64,000 nucleotides of DNA from an uncultured Clostridia bacterium. GTDB lineage: Bacteria; Bacillota; Clostridia; Christensenellales; UBA3700. The translations under genes were made by a program, and so were the position numbers. How positions within the stretch are numbered: position 1 is the stretch's first letter; each line of letters begins with the position of its first letter. The stretch is taken from assembly GCA_948471525.1 (NCBI GenBank), contig CAOKSY010000002.1:194289-258288 (forward strand). Reading direction: 5' to 3'. Below the pieces are notes generated by a model. That model was given only the letters and a program-made list of their open reading frames with translations, had not been told where the DNA came from and made no database searches. Below are positions 1 to 8,337 of this stretch, piece by piece.

Positions 1-368
1 AAAAACACGTTTTCCCAACCGTCTCCCCAATCCTTCGGCAGACATTGTTCCACTCTCTCGGGACGTTTTGTCAAAAGAAAAAATTTGAGATCGGGGCGCT
101 CGTAGATCACGTTCCACGCCTCCTCTCGCCAAGCATCCGCTTCTTGTATAAAAAAGTCCGAGGTCATACACACCCTGACCGTCTCTCCGCTCGCCAGCTT
201 AAATCCGCCGTTTTTATTGCGCGACAAAGGATAATACATACTGCCTGTCTTTACGACAACGGAACTGTCTATTCCGCCGTGTATCGCATCGAGCAAATAC
301 ATATAACAGTTTTGACACCCTTCGCTACACTTCTTGCATCCGTGCCAAGGATTCCATATATCGCGCAT
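1..368 (-). CDS. DUF5131 (phage Gp37/Gp68-like) family protein, 3' part off the window
   Basis: Partial gene: the start is inside the window and the C-terminus lies beyond position 1. The ATG at 368-366 follows a strong AAGGAG ribosome binding site. The translation opens MRDIWNPWHGCKKCSEGC and continues QNCYM, the hallmark of DUF5131 proteins. The C-x3-C-x2-C arrangement (CSEGCQNC) matches a radical-SAM cluster motif. Further on are VCMTSDFF and FFLLTKRPER, also conserved in the family. The biochemical role is not established; members occur in phages and bacterial chromosomes. Family assignment is fairly sure, function is unknown. It follows the yajC terminator, so it probably has its own promoter in the 369-415 region. 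Confidence 0.85.
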   Translation of the reverse strand, partial: MRDIWNPWHGCKKCSEGCQNCYMYLLDAIHGGIDSSVVVKTGSMYYPLSRNKNGGFKLASGETVRVCMTSDFFIQEADAWREEAWNVIYERPDLKFFLLTKRPERVEQCLPKDWGDGWENVF

Positions 369-415
369 TAATTCTCCTTATCTATTTACAACTTTTAATA
401 GATATATCATAACAC

Positions 416-445
416 AAAAAAGAACGACCGACAAGCCGTTCTTTT
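416..445 (-). terminator. Rho-independent terminator after yajC
   Basis: Inverted repeat AAGAACG/CGTTCTT, read on the minus strand, followed by a run of six T. It lies directly downstream of yajC and closes the yebC-to-yajC run. Confidence 0.75.
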
Positions 446-468
446 CCTGATAATTAATTTCAATTAGA

Positions 469-993
469 TCAATCCTTGAGCAAGGACTCGCTGTCCGTCT
501 TCTCCAAAGAATCGTTGGGTACAAATTCTTCGGTTTCCGGCACATCGAAAGAATTTTTCTTTTTGGATTTTCTGTCCTCTGCCGCACGATCCGCTTCTGC
601 GTCGTCAAGAGCCGACACTTCGGGCTTTTCCTGAAGTTTGACTTCTCCGTCGTTTGTCCTAACGGCCTCGAGCACCATATAAATAGCCGATCTGTCTATC
701 GTGACTAATACGCTTCCGTCTCTGTTTGCGCTGATATCGAGTACGAAAACGTTATTTGCGTTATCTACTTTAGTTACCTCGCCGACAAAACCGCCTATAG
801 TCTTTACCTTGCTGCCTGCCTTGATGGAGTCTACCATCTCCTGCGCTTTTTTCTGACGTTTTTTCTGCGGGATTATCGACATTGCAAACATTGCCACCAT
901 AAGCACGAGCAACACGACTATCATAATTATATTGGAAGTGCCGAAACCTTTAGCGGTATCTTCGCCGAGCGTTAAAATCTGACTTATATTCAT
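469..993 (-). CDS. yajC: Preprotein translocase accessory subunit YajC
   Basis: Membrane partner of the SecDF complex that assists Sec-dependent export. One transmembrane helix spans about residues 21-40, followed by IIPQKKRQKKAQEMVDSIK, the typical basic cytoplasmic start of YajC, and then a small beta domain (VKTIGGFVGEVTKVD). At 174 residues it is longer than the usual roughly 100. The extra C-terminus (about 110-174) is charged, acidic and likely disordered. The start has a good AAGGAG site. It is the last gene of the yebC-proA-ruvCAB-queA-tgt-yajC run, and the tgt-yajC pairing is widespread in bacteria. Confidence 0.95.
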   Translation of the reverse strand: MNISQILTLGEDTAKGFGTSNIIMIVVLLVLMVAMFAMSIIPQKKRQKKAQEMVDSIKAGSKVKTIGGFVGEVTKVDNANNVFVLDISANRDGSVLVTIDRSAIYMVLEAVRTNDGEVKLQEKPEVSALDDAEADRAAEDRKSKKKNSFDVPETEEFVPNDSLEKTDSESLLKD

Positions 994-1144
994 TTATATC
1001 TCCTTATTTTCCGTATACGGATTATATTTCTGATTTACATCTATTCAAGTTTAACTTATATGTTTGCCAAATATCAAGCATTTTATTGATTTTATTTCAC
1101 TAATTTATCAACAATTTACAAAAGTTTGTCAAATAAAGCGCTGA

Positions 1145-2302
1145 TTAACGATTTTTGAAGTTCATTACGGATTTTTCTCCGCCGTGTCCCCAAGTGTAAT
1201 TTGAAGTAAACTCTTTGTAGAAATCCCCGAATCTGTCTTCCATAATCGCTTCCCTTATATCTTCCATGAACTTCGTGAGAAATCTTATATTGTGTATAGA
1301 CAGCAGTTTTCCTCCCAGTATCTCGCCGCTGTTGATGAGATGTCTGATATACGCTCTTGAAAAATTGCGGCAACAATAACAGTCGCAATCGCCGTCTACC
1401 GGATTGAAATCCTCTTTGAAGGCCGCGTTTCTTATAGTCAAATTGCCGCGCTTGGTAAACGCCGTGCCGTTTCTCGCCATACGGGTAGGTATCACGCAAT
1501 CGAACATATCTATTCCCCGCATGACCCCCTCTACGAGACAGTCGGGAGATCCCACTCCCATAAGATAACGAGGCTGATCGTCGGGATAATACTCTCTCAA
1601 AATGTCCAGCATTTCATACATTACAGGCTTTGGCTCTCCGACGGAAAGACCGCCTATAGAAAATCCGCATTTTGCGTATTCTACAGTGCGCTTGGCGCTC
1701 TCTACTCTCAGATCCTTATACATATTGCCTTGAATTATCGGAAAGAGCATTTGGTCCGGATTTTTATGCGCCTTATACGATCTATCCAGCCAATCAAGAG
1801 TACGGGTCATAGCCTGTCTCGCATAACCGTATTCGGTAGATCCGTCAGTACACTCGTCGAACGCCATTATTATATCCGCTCCGAGTTTATTTTGCACTTG
1901 GATAGATTCTTCCGGTCCCATAAAGTGTTTGGATCCGTCTATATAGGATGAGAAGGTAACTCCCTGCGGAGTAATCTTTCTCATTTTTGACAGCGAAAAT
2001 ACCTGAAAGCCGCCGCTGTCGGTCAATATCGGCTTATTCCAATTCATAAATTTGTGAAGTCCGCCCGCCTTCTCCACGAGATCTGCTCCCGGACGGAGAT
2101 AGAGATGATACGTATTAGCAAGCACTATCGAAGCCTTTGTGTCCTCGACGTCTTTGGGCGTAAGCGCTTTGACCGTGGCGTTTGTACCCACCGGCATAAA
2201 TACTGGAGTATCGATAATTCCGTGCGGCGTGGTAAATCTTCCCACTCTGGCGCCCGATTGCTTGCATACTTTCACAACTTCATATTTAAATTTATCCGAC
2301 AT
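1145..2302 (-). CDS. tgt: tRNA-guanine (queuine/preQ1) transglycosylase
   Basis: Exchanges G34 of tRNAs with GUN anticodons for the queuosine precursor preQ1. 385 residues, normal length. Visible motifs: general-base aspartate in DSGGFQVF (D95), the GGLSVGEPK substrate loop (about 217-225), nucleophile aspartate D268 in FDCVIPTR, and zinc ligands C306, C308, C311 and H337. The start is preceded by AAGGAA. It acts just before QueA, whose gene lies immediately upstream, although here about 200 bases of unusual sequence separate the two (see 2303-2505). Confidence 0.97.
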   Translation of the reverse strand: MSDKFKYEVVKVCKQSGARVGRFTTPHGIIDTPVFMPVGTNATVKALTPKDVEDTKASIVLANTYHLYLRPGADLVEKAGGLHKFMNWNKPILTDSGGFQVFSLSKMRKITPQGVTFSSYIDGSKHFMGPEESIQVQNKLGADIIMAFDECTDGSTEYGYARQAMTRTLDWLDRSYKAHKNPDQMLFPIIQGNMYKDLRVESAKRTVEYAKCGFSIGGLSVGEPKPVMYEMLDILREYYPDDQPRYLMGVGSPDCLVEGVMRGIDMFDCVIPTRMARNGTAFTKRGNLTIRNAAFKEDFNPVDGDCDCYCCRNFSRAYIRHLINSGEILGGKLLSIHNIRFLTKFMEDIREAIMEDRFGDFYKEFTSNYTWGHGGEKSVMNFKNR

Positions 2303-2505
2303 ATATTCCTTATATTTTATATTGATATATTATTTATTTATATTATAGCGCGTCTCTAACGCAACTATCGTCGCCGATATTATTACGGGAAGCAGCACTG
2401 CGCGTTTTAGAGCCGAGAAAGACAAGGCGCGCGAGGAAAATCCGAAGGAGTTTACTAAGCGTAAATGACTGAGGGTTGCCACAGCGCAACGCCGTATTTC
2501 GACGG
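2303..2505. other. Inserted intergenic stretch with a start-less open segment
   Basis: Sits between queA and tgt in an operon where the other spacers are near zero. On the plus strand, opposite to the flanking genes, a frame with no start codon runs from about 2351 to the TGA at 2469, ending RAEKDKAREENPKEF plus TKRK. The stretch is more GC-rich than other spacers here. It looks like a gene fragment or a dispersed intergenic repeat. No ribosome binding site or promoter is visible. Confidence 0.4.
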
Positions 2506-3540
2506 CTATAAGACGAGCATTGCGTCGCCGAAAGAGAAAAACCTATACCTATCCCTCACCGCAGTCTCGTATATAGACAAAGCGTTCTCCCTTCCTATAA
2601 ATGCGCTTACAAGCATGATCAGCGTGGATTCAGGCAAATGGAAATTTGTTATCAAAGCTTTGACGACTTTAAACTCATATCCCGGATAGATAAAAATATC
2701 CGTTTCGCCGCAAGACGGTTTGATATATCCGTCGTCGCCGACCGCGCTTTCGACTACTCTCACCGACGTCGTACCTACGCAGACGACCCGCCGTCCCTCT
2801 TTCAAAGCGCAATTGATTATATCTGCATTGGCTTGATCTATCTCAAAATATTCGCTGTGCATCTTGTGTTTGAGAATATCCGTTTCTTTTACAGGACGGA
2901 AAGTCCCCAAACCTACGTGAAGCAATACCTTTGCTATCTCTACGCCTTGACTCGATAGCCTGTCCAGCAATTCGGGAGTAAAATGCAGTCCCGCCGTAGG
3001 AGCCGCCGCCGAACCTTCGACCTTGCCGTATACCGTTTGATACCTCGTCTTATCCTCGAGTTTTTGAGTGATATATGGCGGAAGCGGCATATTGCCTATC
3101 TCTTCGAGAATATTTTCAAACGCGCCGTCGAATGCGAATTTTACAAATCTTATTCCCTCTTCGCCATAGCCTACGACTTCTCCCGTCATAGCCTCAAAAT
3201 CCAATACCGTGCCGATCTTGAGTTTTTTTGCAGGACGCGTGATACACTCCCACGTATCGTATTCTACTCGCTTGAGTAATAAAACCTCGGTGTTTTTTTC
3301 TATTGTCTTATCCGTCCTAGGCAAACGTGTGGCGTATATCCTTGCAGGGATTACTTTCGTATTGTTTATGACCAATACGTCGCCTTTTTTCAAATAATCG
3401 ACGATGTCGTAAAAATGTCTGTGCTCGACAGCTCCGCTTTTTCTGTCGTAAACCAACATTCTCGACGCGTCTCTCGGCTCGATGGGAGTCTGCGCTATGA
3501 GCTCTTTGGGCAGATCGTAATAGAAATCTTTTGTATTCAT
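2506..3540 (-). CDS. queA: S-adenosylmethionine:tRNA ribosyltransferase-isomerase
   Basis: Transfers and rearranges the ribosyl moiety of SAM onto preQ1-tRNA to give epoxyqueuosine. 344 residues, normal length. It opens with MNTKDFYYDLPKELIAQTP, then has PRDASRMLVYDR, KGDVLVINNTKVIPAR and the conserved AAPTAGLHF segment, and ends with the family-typical FFSFGDAMLVL. The start overlaps the ruvB stop (ATGA-type coupling), with GAGGAAAAG upstream. Together with tgt it provides two consecutive queuosine steps. Confidence 0.97.
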   Translation of the reverse strand: MNTKDFYYDLPKELIAQTPIEPRDASRMLVYDRKSGAVEHRHFYDIVDYLKKGDVLVINNTKVIPARIYATRLPRTDKTIEKNTEVLLLKRVEYDTWECITRPAKKLKIGTVLDFEAMTGEVVGYGEEGIRFVKFAFDGAFENILEEIGNMPLPPYITQKLEDKTRYQTVYGKVEGSAAAPTAGLHFTPELLDRLSSQGVEIAKVLLHVGLGTFRPVKETDILKHKMHSEYFEIDQANADIINCALKEGRRVVCVGTTSVRVVESAVGDDGYIKPSCGETDIFIYPGYEFKVVKALITNFHLPESTLIMLVSAFIGRENALSIYETAVRDRYRFFSFGDAMLVL

Positions 3541-4595
3541 TTCTTTTCCTCGCTATCCAACATAGAAAGCTGTTCATACGCGAGCTGCGGAGCTTTTCTG
3601 CCGAAATGCTTATATGCGTCGGGAAGACAAATTCTTCCGCGAGGAGTACGCGCTATAAACGTAATCTGCATCAAATACGGTTCGTACACGTCTTCGATAG
3701 TTCCTGCGTCTTCGCCTATGGACGCCGCCAAAGTATCAAGTCCCACCGGTCCGCCGTTAAATTTATCTATTATCGTCAAGATAAGCTTTCTGTCTATGCT
3801 GTCAAGTCCCAACTTGTCTATTTCCATCTTGCCAAGCGCGACGTCGGCTACCTGCGCGTCTATTACGCCCTGCGCCAACACTTCGCTGTAATCGCGAACT
3901 CTCTTGAGAATTCGGTTGGCAATTCTCGGAGTACCGCGGCTTCGCCTTGCTATCTCAAATGCGCCGTCTTCGGTTATCTCCACGTTGAGAAGTCCTGCGC
4001 TTCTGCTGACTATACTCGCCAATTCCTCGGGAGTATACATCTCCAGACGGCAGTTTACTCCGAATCTGTCCCTCAACGGAGACGTAAGCATACCCGCTTT
4101 TGTAGTCGCGCCGATGAGCGTAAACTTGGGAAGCGCAAGCCTTATGCTTCTCGCGCTAGGTCCTTTGCCGACCATAAAGTCAAGCGCATAATCTTCCATT
4201 GCTGGATAAAGCACTTCCTCCACGTTGCGATTGAGCCTGTGTATCTCGTCTATAAATAGAACGTCTTTTTCATTGAGATTGGTAAGTATAGCCGCCAGAT
4301 CCGCCGCCTTCTCTATAGCGGGTCCCGACGTGATCCTTATCTGACTGTTCATTTCGCTCGCAATTATATGCGCGAGCGTCGTCTTTCCCAATCCCGGAGG
4401 TCCGTATAACAATACATGATCCAAAGCCTCGTCTCTTCCTACCGCGGCTTTGATATATATTTCAAGATTTTCTTTTATCTTATCCTGCCCCACGTAGTCG
4501 GACATACTTTTCGGGCGAAGAGAATTTTCGCTTTCCCCTTCGCTAACGCCCTGCATAGAGGACATAAAGCGCTCTTCGTCGTCGAACTCCATCAT
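3537..4595 (-). CDS. ruvB: Holliday junction branch-migration ATPase RuvB
   Basis: Hexameric AAA+ motor that drives branch migration together with RuvA. 352 residues. Walker A is GPPGLGKTT (about 65-73) and Walker B DEIH (116-119). It also has the IGATTKAGMLTSPLRDRFG sensor segment and a C-terminal winged-helix domain ending in the YEPYLMQITFIARTPRGR region. It overlaps ruvA by 4 bases and queA by 4 bases, so the three are translationally coupled. Confidence 0.98.
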   Translation of the reverse strand: MMEFDDEERFMSSMQGVSEGESENSLRPKSMSDYVGQDKIKENLEIYIKAAVGRDEALDHVLLYGPPGLGKTTLAHIIASEMNSQIRITSGPAIEKAADLAAILTNLNEKDVLFIDEIHRLNRNVEEVLYPAMEDYALDFMVGKGPSARSIRLALPKFTLIGATTKAGMLTSPLRDRFGVNCRLEMYTPEELASIVSRSAGLLNVEITEDGAFEIARRSRGTPRIANRILKRVRDYSEVLAQGVIDAQVADVALGKMEIDKLGLDSIDRKLILTIIDKFNGGPVGLDTLAASIGEDAGTIEDVYEPYLMQITFIARTPRGRICLPDAYKHFGRKAPQLAYEQLSMLDSEEKK

Positions 4596-5200
4596 CTGTC
4601 AAAACTCCTTAATGCGGCTGTGATAATATTCTCCAACCTGTCGTCATGCTGTCTGGCGACCGCCACCGCCTTGACCGCCTCGGTCTTGGATATGCCCAAA
4701 CTTACCAAAGCAAGCACCGCGTCGTTGACGATCTCGTCTTTGGAAGTCGTCTCGCCGCCGACCAGTCCGAAGAATCCGTCGTCGTCAGAGCTGTCGCTCT
4801 GCGCTATCTTTTCTTTCAGTTCGAGTATTATCCTCTCCGCAGTCTTTTTGCCTATTCCTTTTACTTTTGCAAGCGTCTTTACGTCGCCGTTGACTATCGC
4901 GATTGCCAATCTCTGCAAGTCAATTCCCGACAGTATCTGCAAAGCGATCTTGGGACCTACTCCGCTGATACTTATCAAATTGAGGAACATCGCTTTCTCT
5001 TCCTTGGAATAAAAGCCGTACAGACTCATTTCGTCCTCGGAGACTTTTAGATAAGTAAACGCAGTGATCGTCTCGCCTTTTTTTGCAAAAGCCGAGAGCG
5101 TATTCGCCGACACTCCGAGTTCATAGCCTATGCCGTTGTTTTCCAACACGACCTTGCCCTCTTCGTAATGTATAACTTTTCCCGTGATCGAATAATACAT
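4592..5200 (-). CDS. ruvA: Holliday junction DNA helicase subunit RuvA
   Basis: Tetrameric Holliday-junction binding protein that loads RuvB. 202 residues. It has an N-terminal OB domain (MYYSITGKVIHYEEGKVVLE), two helix-hairpin-helix motifs (LISISGVGPKIALQILS and LAKVKGIGKKTAERII), and domain III near the C-terminus (DAVLALVSLGISKTEAVKAV) that binds RuvB. A variable linker of about 20 residues (IAQSDSSDDDGF) joins domains II and III. The start has an AGAGGACG site. Confidence 0.98.
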   Translation of the reverse strand: MYYSITGKVIHYEEGKVVLENNGIGYELGVSANTLSAFAKKGETITAFTYLKVSEDEMSLYGFYSKEEKAMFLNLISISGVGPKIALQILSGIDLQRLAIAIVNGDVKTLAKVKGIGKKTAERIILELKEKIAQSDSSDDDGFFGLVGGETTSKDEIVNDAVLALVSLGISKTEAVKAVAVARQHDDRLENIITAALRSFDR

Positions 5201-5211
5201 GTCGTCCTCTT

Positions 5212-5706
5212 CTATCTGATACTGAACAATCCGCCCAATCTCGCCGTCTGCGCATGAGTAAGCGCCACCGCCAATCCGTCCGCCGCGTCGTCGGGCTTGG
5301 GAACTGCTTTGAGATTTAGAAGTCGCGTGACCATAAACTGTATCTGCTTCTTTTCGGCCTTACCGTATCCGGTAAGCGCCTGCTTTATCTGCAACGGCGT
5401 ATACTCGTACATCTTAAGATTTTTTTGAGTACAAGCGAGAAGTATCACGCCTCTAGCCTGAGCGACGTTTATACCCGTCGTGATATTGGTATTGAAAAAC
5501 AGTTCCTCTATTGCAATGCAGTCGGGATTGTATCTTTCAATCAACGATATCATTCCGTCGTATATCTTGGACAGTCTGACGGGTACGCTGTCTTCTTTTG
5601 GCGTATTGATTACTCCGCAGTCTATAGGACGGCTGCCGCCCCTTTGACAGTCTATCACGCCGTAGCCGACTATCGCTAAGCCCGGATCTATTCCCAAAAT
5701 GATCAT
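5212..5706 (-). CDS. ruvC: Crossover junction endonuclease RuvC
   Basis: Holliday-junction resolvase. 164 residues with an RNase H-like fold: first catalytic aspartate in ILGIDPGLAIVGYG (D7), glutamate in IAIEELFF, and C-terminal acidic pair in PKPDDAADGLAVALTHA. The start overlaps the proA stop by 4 bases; the stop lies 11 bases before ruvA. With RuvA and RuvB it completes the resolvasome in one transcript. Confidence 0.98.
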   Translation of the reverse strand: MIILGIDPGLAIVGYGVIDCQRGGSRPIDCGVINTPKEDSVPVRLSKIYDGMISLIERYNPDCIAIEELFFNTNITTGINVAQARGVILLACTQKNLKMYEYTPLQIKQALTGYGKAEKKQIQFMVTRLLNLKAVPKPDDAADGLAVALTHAQTARLGGLFSIR

Positions 5707-6947
5707 TTTCTAATCTGTCCGTTGCCCGTGACTATATATTTCTCGCTCGTAAGCTGCTCGAGACCGAGAGGACCTCTGGCGTGCAACTTTTGAGTAGAAA
5801 TACCAATCTCCGCGCCAAAACCGTATTCAAAACCGTCCGTAAACCTAGTCGACGCATTGGTATATACGCAACCTGCGTCCACCATTCCGACGAATACTTC
5901 CATCGCCTTTTCATCTGTAGAGATAATAGCTTCGCTGTGTTTTGTACCGTTTTCATTGATTCTGTCGATAGCCTCGTTGTAATCCTTTACAACTTTTACC
6001 GTGAGAATATAGTCTTCTCTTTCCGTCTTATAATCTTCTTCGGTAGCCGGGCAGACTCCCTTCACCAAAGCGCAAGTCTTTTCGCATCCGTTGATCTTGC
6101 AGCCGTCTTTCATAAGTCTTGCGAGCATAGTCGGCAAAAATTTATCCGCTATTGCTTCGTCGACGAGAAGTTGCTCCGCGGCGTTGCACACCGACACGCG
6201 CTGCATTTTTGCATTGTATACAATCTCTTCCGCCATTGCCAAGTCCGCGCTCTTTTCAACATATACGTGACAGTTGCCGCCCGACGACGCAATTACAGGT
6301 ATCTGAGAATTTGTCAAAACAAACTTCTTGAGGTTGTCGCTTCCTCTGGGGATTATAACGTCTATATATTTGGACTGCTGAAGCATATCGTACGTCGCCT
6401 GTCTGTCCACGTTGTCGACAAATCCCACGCATTCTTTATCAAAGCCGCACTTTTCTATAGCATTCTGAATTATCTCAAAAAGACGTCTGTTGGAATCTAT
6501 AGCCTCTTTTCCGCCCTTGAGAATAACTCCGTTGCCCGACTTTATGCACAGACTAGCGACGTCCACTGTGACGTTGGGACGGGACTCGTAAATGACTCCT
6601 ATCACGCCGAGCGACGCTCTAACCTTCTTAAAATGCAGACCGTTGGGCACTGTCCATTCTCTTACGACTTTTCCGACGGGATCGTCGAGAGCAACGACCT
6701 GCCTTACTCCTTCAGCCATCAAATCTATCCTTGCGTCGGTGAGAGTAAGTCTGTCTATCATAGCTTCCGAAAGCACGCCTTTTGCACGGGCGATATCCGC
6801 CGCATTGGCTTTCTTTATGCTCTCCTTTGCGTTTTCTATATCTTCCGCCAAAGTAAGCAATATCCTGTTTTTATCCTCGCTATTGAGAAAAGCAAGTTTA
6901 TACGACGCCTTTCTCGCAGCCGAGCAAGCTCTTTCTATATCGTTCAT
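5703..6947 (-). CDS. proA: Glutamate-5-semialdehyde dehydrogenase (gamma-glutamyl phosphate reductase)
   Basis: NADPH-dependent second step of proline synthesis. 414 residues, normal length. Catalytic cysteine is C254 in QRVSVCNAAEQLL. Also visible are VIYESRPNVT (about 118-127), IIPRGSDNLK, and the C-terminal FTDGFEYGFGAEIGISTQ plus ARGP motif. proB, the usual partner, is not in the window. ProA is inserted between yebC and ruvC with 4-base overlaps on both sides, which is an uncommon neighbourhood. Confidence 0.97.
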   Translation of the reverse strand: MNDIERACSAARKASYKLAFLNSEDKNRILLTLAEDIENAKESIKKANAADIARAKGVLSEAMIDRLTLTDARIDLMAEGVRQVVALDDPVGKVVREWTVPNGLHFKKVRASLGVIGVIYESRPNVTVDVASLCIKSGNGVILKGGKEAIDSNRRLFEIIQNAIEKCGFDKECVGFVDNVDRQATYDMLQQSKYIDVIIPRGSDNLKKFVLTNSQIPVIASSGGNCHVYVEKSADLAMAEEIVYNAKMQRVSVCNAAEQLLVDEAIADKFLPTMLARLMKDGCKINGCEKTCALVKGVCPATEEDYKTEREDYILTVKVVKDYNEAIDRINENGTKHSEAIISTDEKAMEVFVGMVDAGCVYTNASTRFTDGFEYGFGAEIGISTQKLHARGPLGLEQLTSEKYIVTGNGQIRK

Positions 6948-7684
6948 TCTTCCTCTTCCTCGTCGAGTTCCGCATTGTGATATACGTTCTGCACGTCGTC
7001 GTTATCCTCAAGCATATCGAGAAGTTTGACGACTTTAGCCTGCGCGTCCTTATCGGGCTTGACGGTATTGTTGGGAATCCTGTCCACGTCTGCCGAAAGT
7101 ATCTTCAAAGCGCCCTGCTTTTCCAAATTCTCTCTCACGCTGCCGAGCGCCGTCGGTTCGGTGTATATTTCAAACACGTCGCCGTCGTTGAGTATATCTT
7201 CCGCTCCGCAGTCGAGCGCGACCATCATAAGTTCGTCTTCGTCCACGCCCTCTGCGTCGACTACGATAACTCCCTTTGTCTCAAACATATAGGATACGCA
7301 TCCGCTGGTGCCCATTGCACCGCCGCACTTATCAAAGTGATGTCTTATATCTCCTGCCGTACGGTTTTTGTTGTCGGTCAAAGTCTCTACGATCACAGCT
7401 ACTCCGCCCGCGCCGTAGCCCTCGTATACGTTTTCTTCATAATTGACGGCGTTGAGTTCCCCGCTAGCTTTTTTGATGCCTCTTTCGATATTGTCGTTGG
7501 GCATATTATTAGCTTTCGCCTTTGCAATGACGTCGCGCAGCCTGGCATTGGAATTGGGATCGGGTCCGCCTTGCTTTACCGCTACAGCTATTTCTCTGCC
7601 GATCTTGGTAAATACGCTCGCTCTCTTTGCGTCGCTCTTGCCTTTCTTATTTTTGATATTTGCCCATTTGCTATGTCCGGACAT
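6944..7684 (-). CDS. yebC: YebC/PmpR-family protein (translation factor or regulator)
   Basis: 246 residues. The opening MSGHSKWANIKNKKGKSDAK and the NNMPNDNIERGIKKASGE segment are diagnostic of the YebC/PmpR (TACO1-like) family. Members were described as DNA-binding regulators and more recently as factors that relieve ribosome stalling on proline-rich stretches; the sequence cannot choose between these. The gene commonly precedes ruvC, as here (with proA between). The start has a GGAGG site, and a good promoter lies just upstream. Confidence 0.96.
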   Translation of the reverse strand: MSGHSKWANIKNKKGKSDAKRASVFTKIGREIAVAVKQGGPDPNSNARLRDVIAKAKANNMPNDNIERGIKKASGELNAVNYEENVYEGYGAGGVAVIVETLTDNKNRTAGDIRHHFDKCGGAMGTSGCVSYMFETKGVIVVDAEGVDEDELMMVALDCGAEDILNDGDVFEIYTEPTALGSVRENLEKQGALKILSADVDRIPNNTVKPDKDAQAKVVKLLDMLEDNDDVQNVYHNAELDEEEEE

Positions 7685-7715
7685 AACTACCTCCGATTTT
7701 ATATATTACACGAAT

Positions 7716-7744
7716 ATTTTATATTAATAATTATCAATTTGCAA
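7716..7744 (-). promoter_or_regulatory. Promoter of the yebC-proA-ruvCAB-queA-tgt-yajC run
   Basis: TTGCAA at 7744-7739, a 17-base spacer and TAAAAT at 7721-7716, read on the minus strand. This puts the predicted start about 25 bases before the yebC ATG. Found by eye. Confidence 0.55.
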
Positions 7745-7808
7745 GTAAATTCACCTTATGCTCGAAATTAAATGGATTTTAGAATAATGCGTCTGTCTTG
7801 TACGACAA

Positions 7809-7831
7809 CAAAAAAAGCGGACATTTCCGCT
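7809..7831 (-). terminator. Terminator after ruvX
   Basis: Stem AGCGGA/TCCGCT with a 4-base loop, followed on the minus strand by seven T. Just past the ruvX stop. Confidence 0.8.
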
Positions 7832-7835
7832 CTTC

Positions 7836-8240
7836 TCATTTTCTGTCGAGATATGACTGAAGTATTATCGTAGCCGCTATCTTATCTATTACTTTCTTGC
7901 GTTTATCGCGACGCATACCGCCTTCGATCAGCATTTCTTCCGCGACTACCGTCGTCAGCCTCTCGTCTTCATAGTCGATATTCGCATCTATCAACGGTCG
8001 AAGTTTTTCCGCAAACGCCCGCGTCTTCTCCACTCTTTCGCCCTCGGTACCGTCCATATTGAGCGGCAGACCGAATACCACCGTATCGATCCTATACTGT
8101 TTTACAAGATCGGCAATATGCTGCAGATCCTTGTTCTCCTCTACCCTTTTATACGTCTCTATCCCCGTCGCGATAATTCCGCTTTCGCTGACCGCTATAC
8201 CGGTGCGGCTGTCGCCGAGGTCTATTGCAAGATATTTCAT
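7836..8240 (-). CDS. ruvX: Putative pre-16S rRNA nuclease / RuvX (YqgF)
   Basis: 134 residues with an RNase H-like fold: MKYLAIDLGDSRTGIAVSE at the N-terminus, VVFGLPLNMDGTEG in the middle and YEDERLTTVVAE near the C-terminus are signature YqgF motifs. The family processes the 5' end of 16S rRNA and was earlier proposed as a Holliday-junction resolvase. I chose the internal ATG at 8240 because the family starts there; the longer frame to 8321 adds an unrelated 27 residues. There is no Shine-Dalgarno. Instead a -10 box lies six bases before the ATG, so the mRNA is predicted to be leaderless. Confidence 0.93.
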   Translation of the reverse strand: MKYLAIDLGDSRTGIAVSESGIIATGIETYKRVEENKDLQHIADLVKQYRIDTVVFGLPLNMDGTEGERVEKTRAFAEKLRPLIDANIDYEDERLTTVVAEEMLIEGGMRRDKRKKVIDKIAATIILQSYLDRK

Positions 8241-8246
8241 AATATG

Positions 8247-8276
8247 ATTATCCCATATCCGAACAATATATGTCAA
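8247..8276 (-). promoter_or_regulatory. Leaderless-type promoter of ruvX
   Basis: TTGACA (8276-8271), 18-base spacer, GATAAT (8252-8247), six bases, then the ATG at 8240. The predicted transcription start coincides with the start codon. Confidence 0.7.
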
Positions 8277-8278
8277 GC

Positions 8279-8310
8279 AAAGGAACGCAGACTGTAAGTC
8301 CGCGTTCCTT
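8279..8310 (-). terminator. Terminator after the ABC transporter genes
   Basis: Long stem AAGGAACGC-GGACT / GTCT-GCGTTCCTT with a short loop, followed by only three T on the minus strand. It abuts the -35 box of ruvX. Confidence 0.65.
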
Positions 8311-8337
8311 CTTATCGACATCTATATCATTGACAAA

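Noticed and set aside
45..371. 108-codon plus-strand frame at the left edge
   Set aside because: Antisense to the DUF5131 gene, which has a strong ribosome binding site and family motifs.
5781..6980. Long 399-codon plus-strand frame
   Set aside because: Lies antisense to proA, whose motifs and start are clear; no ribosome binding site or family match. Shadow frame.
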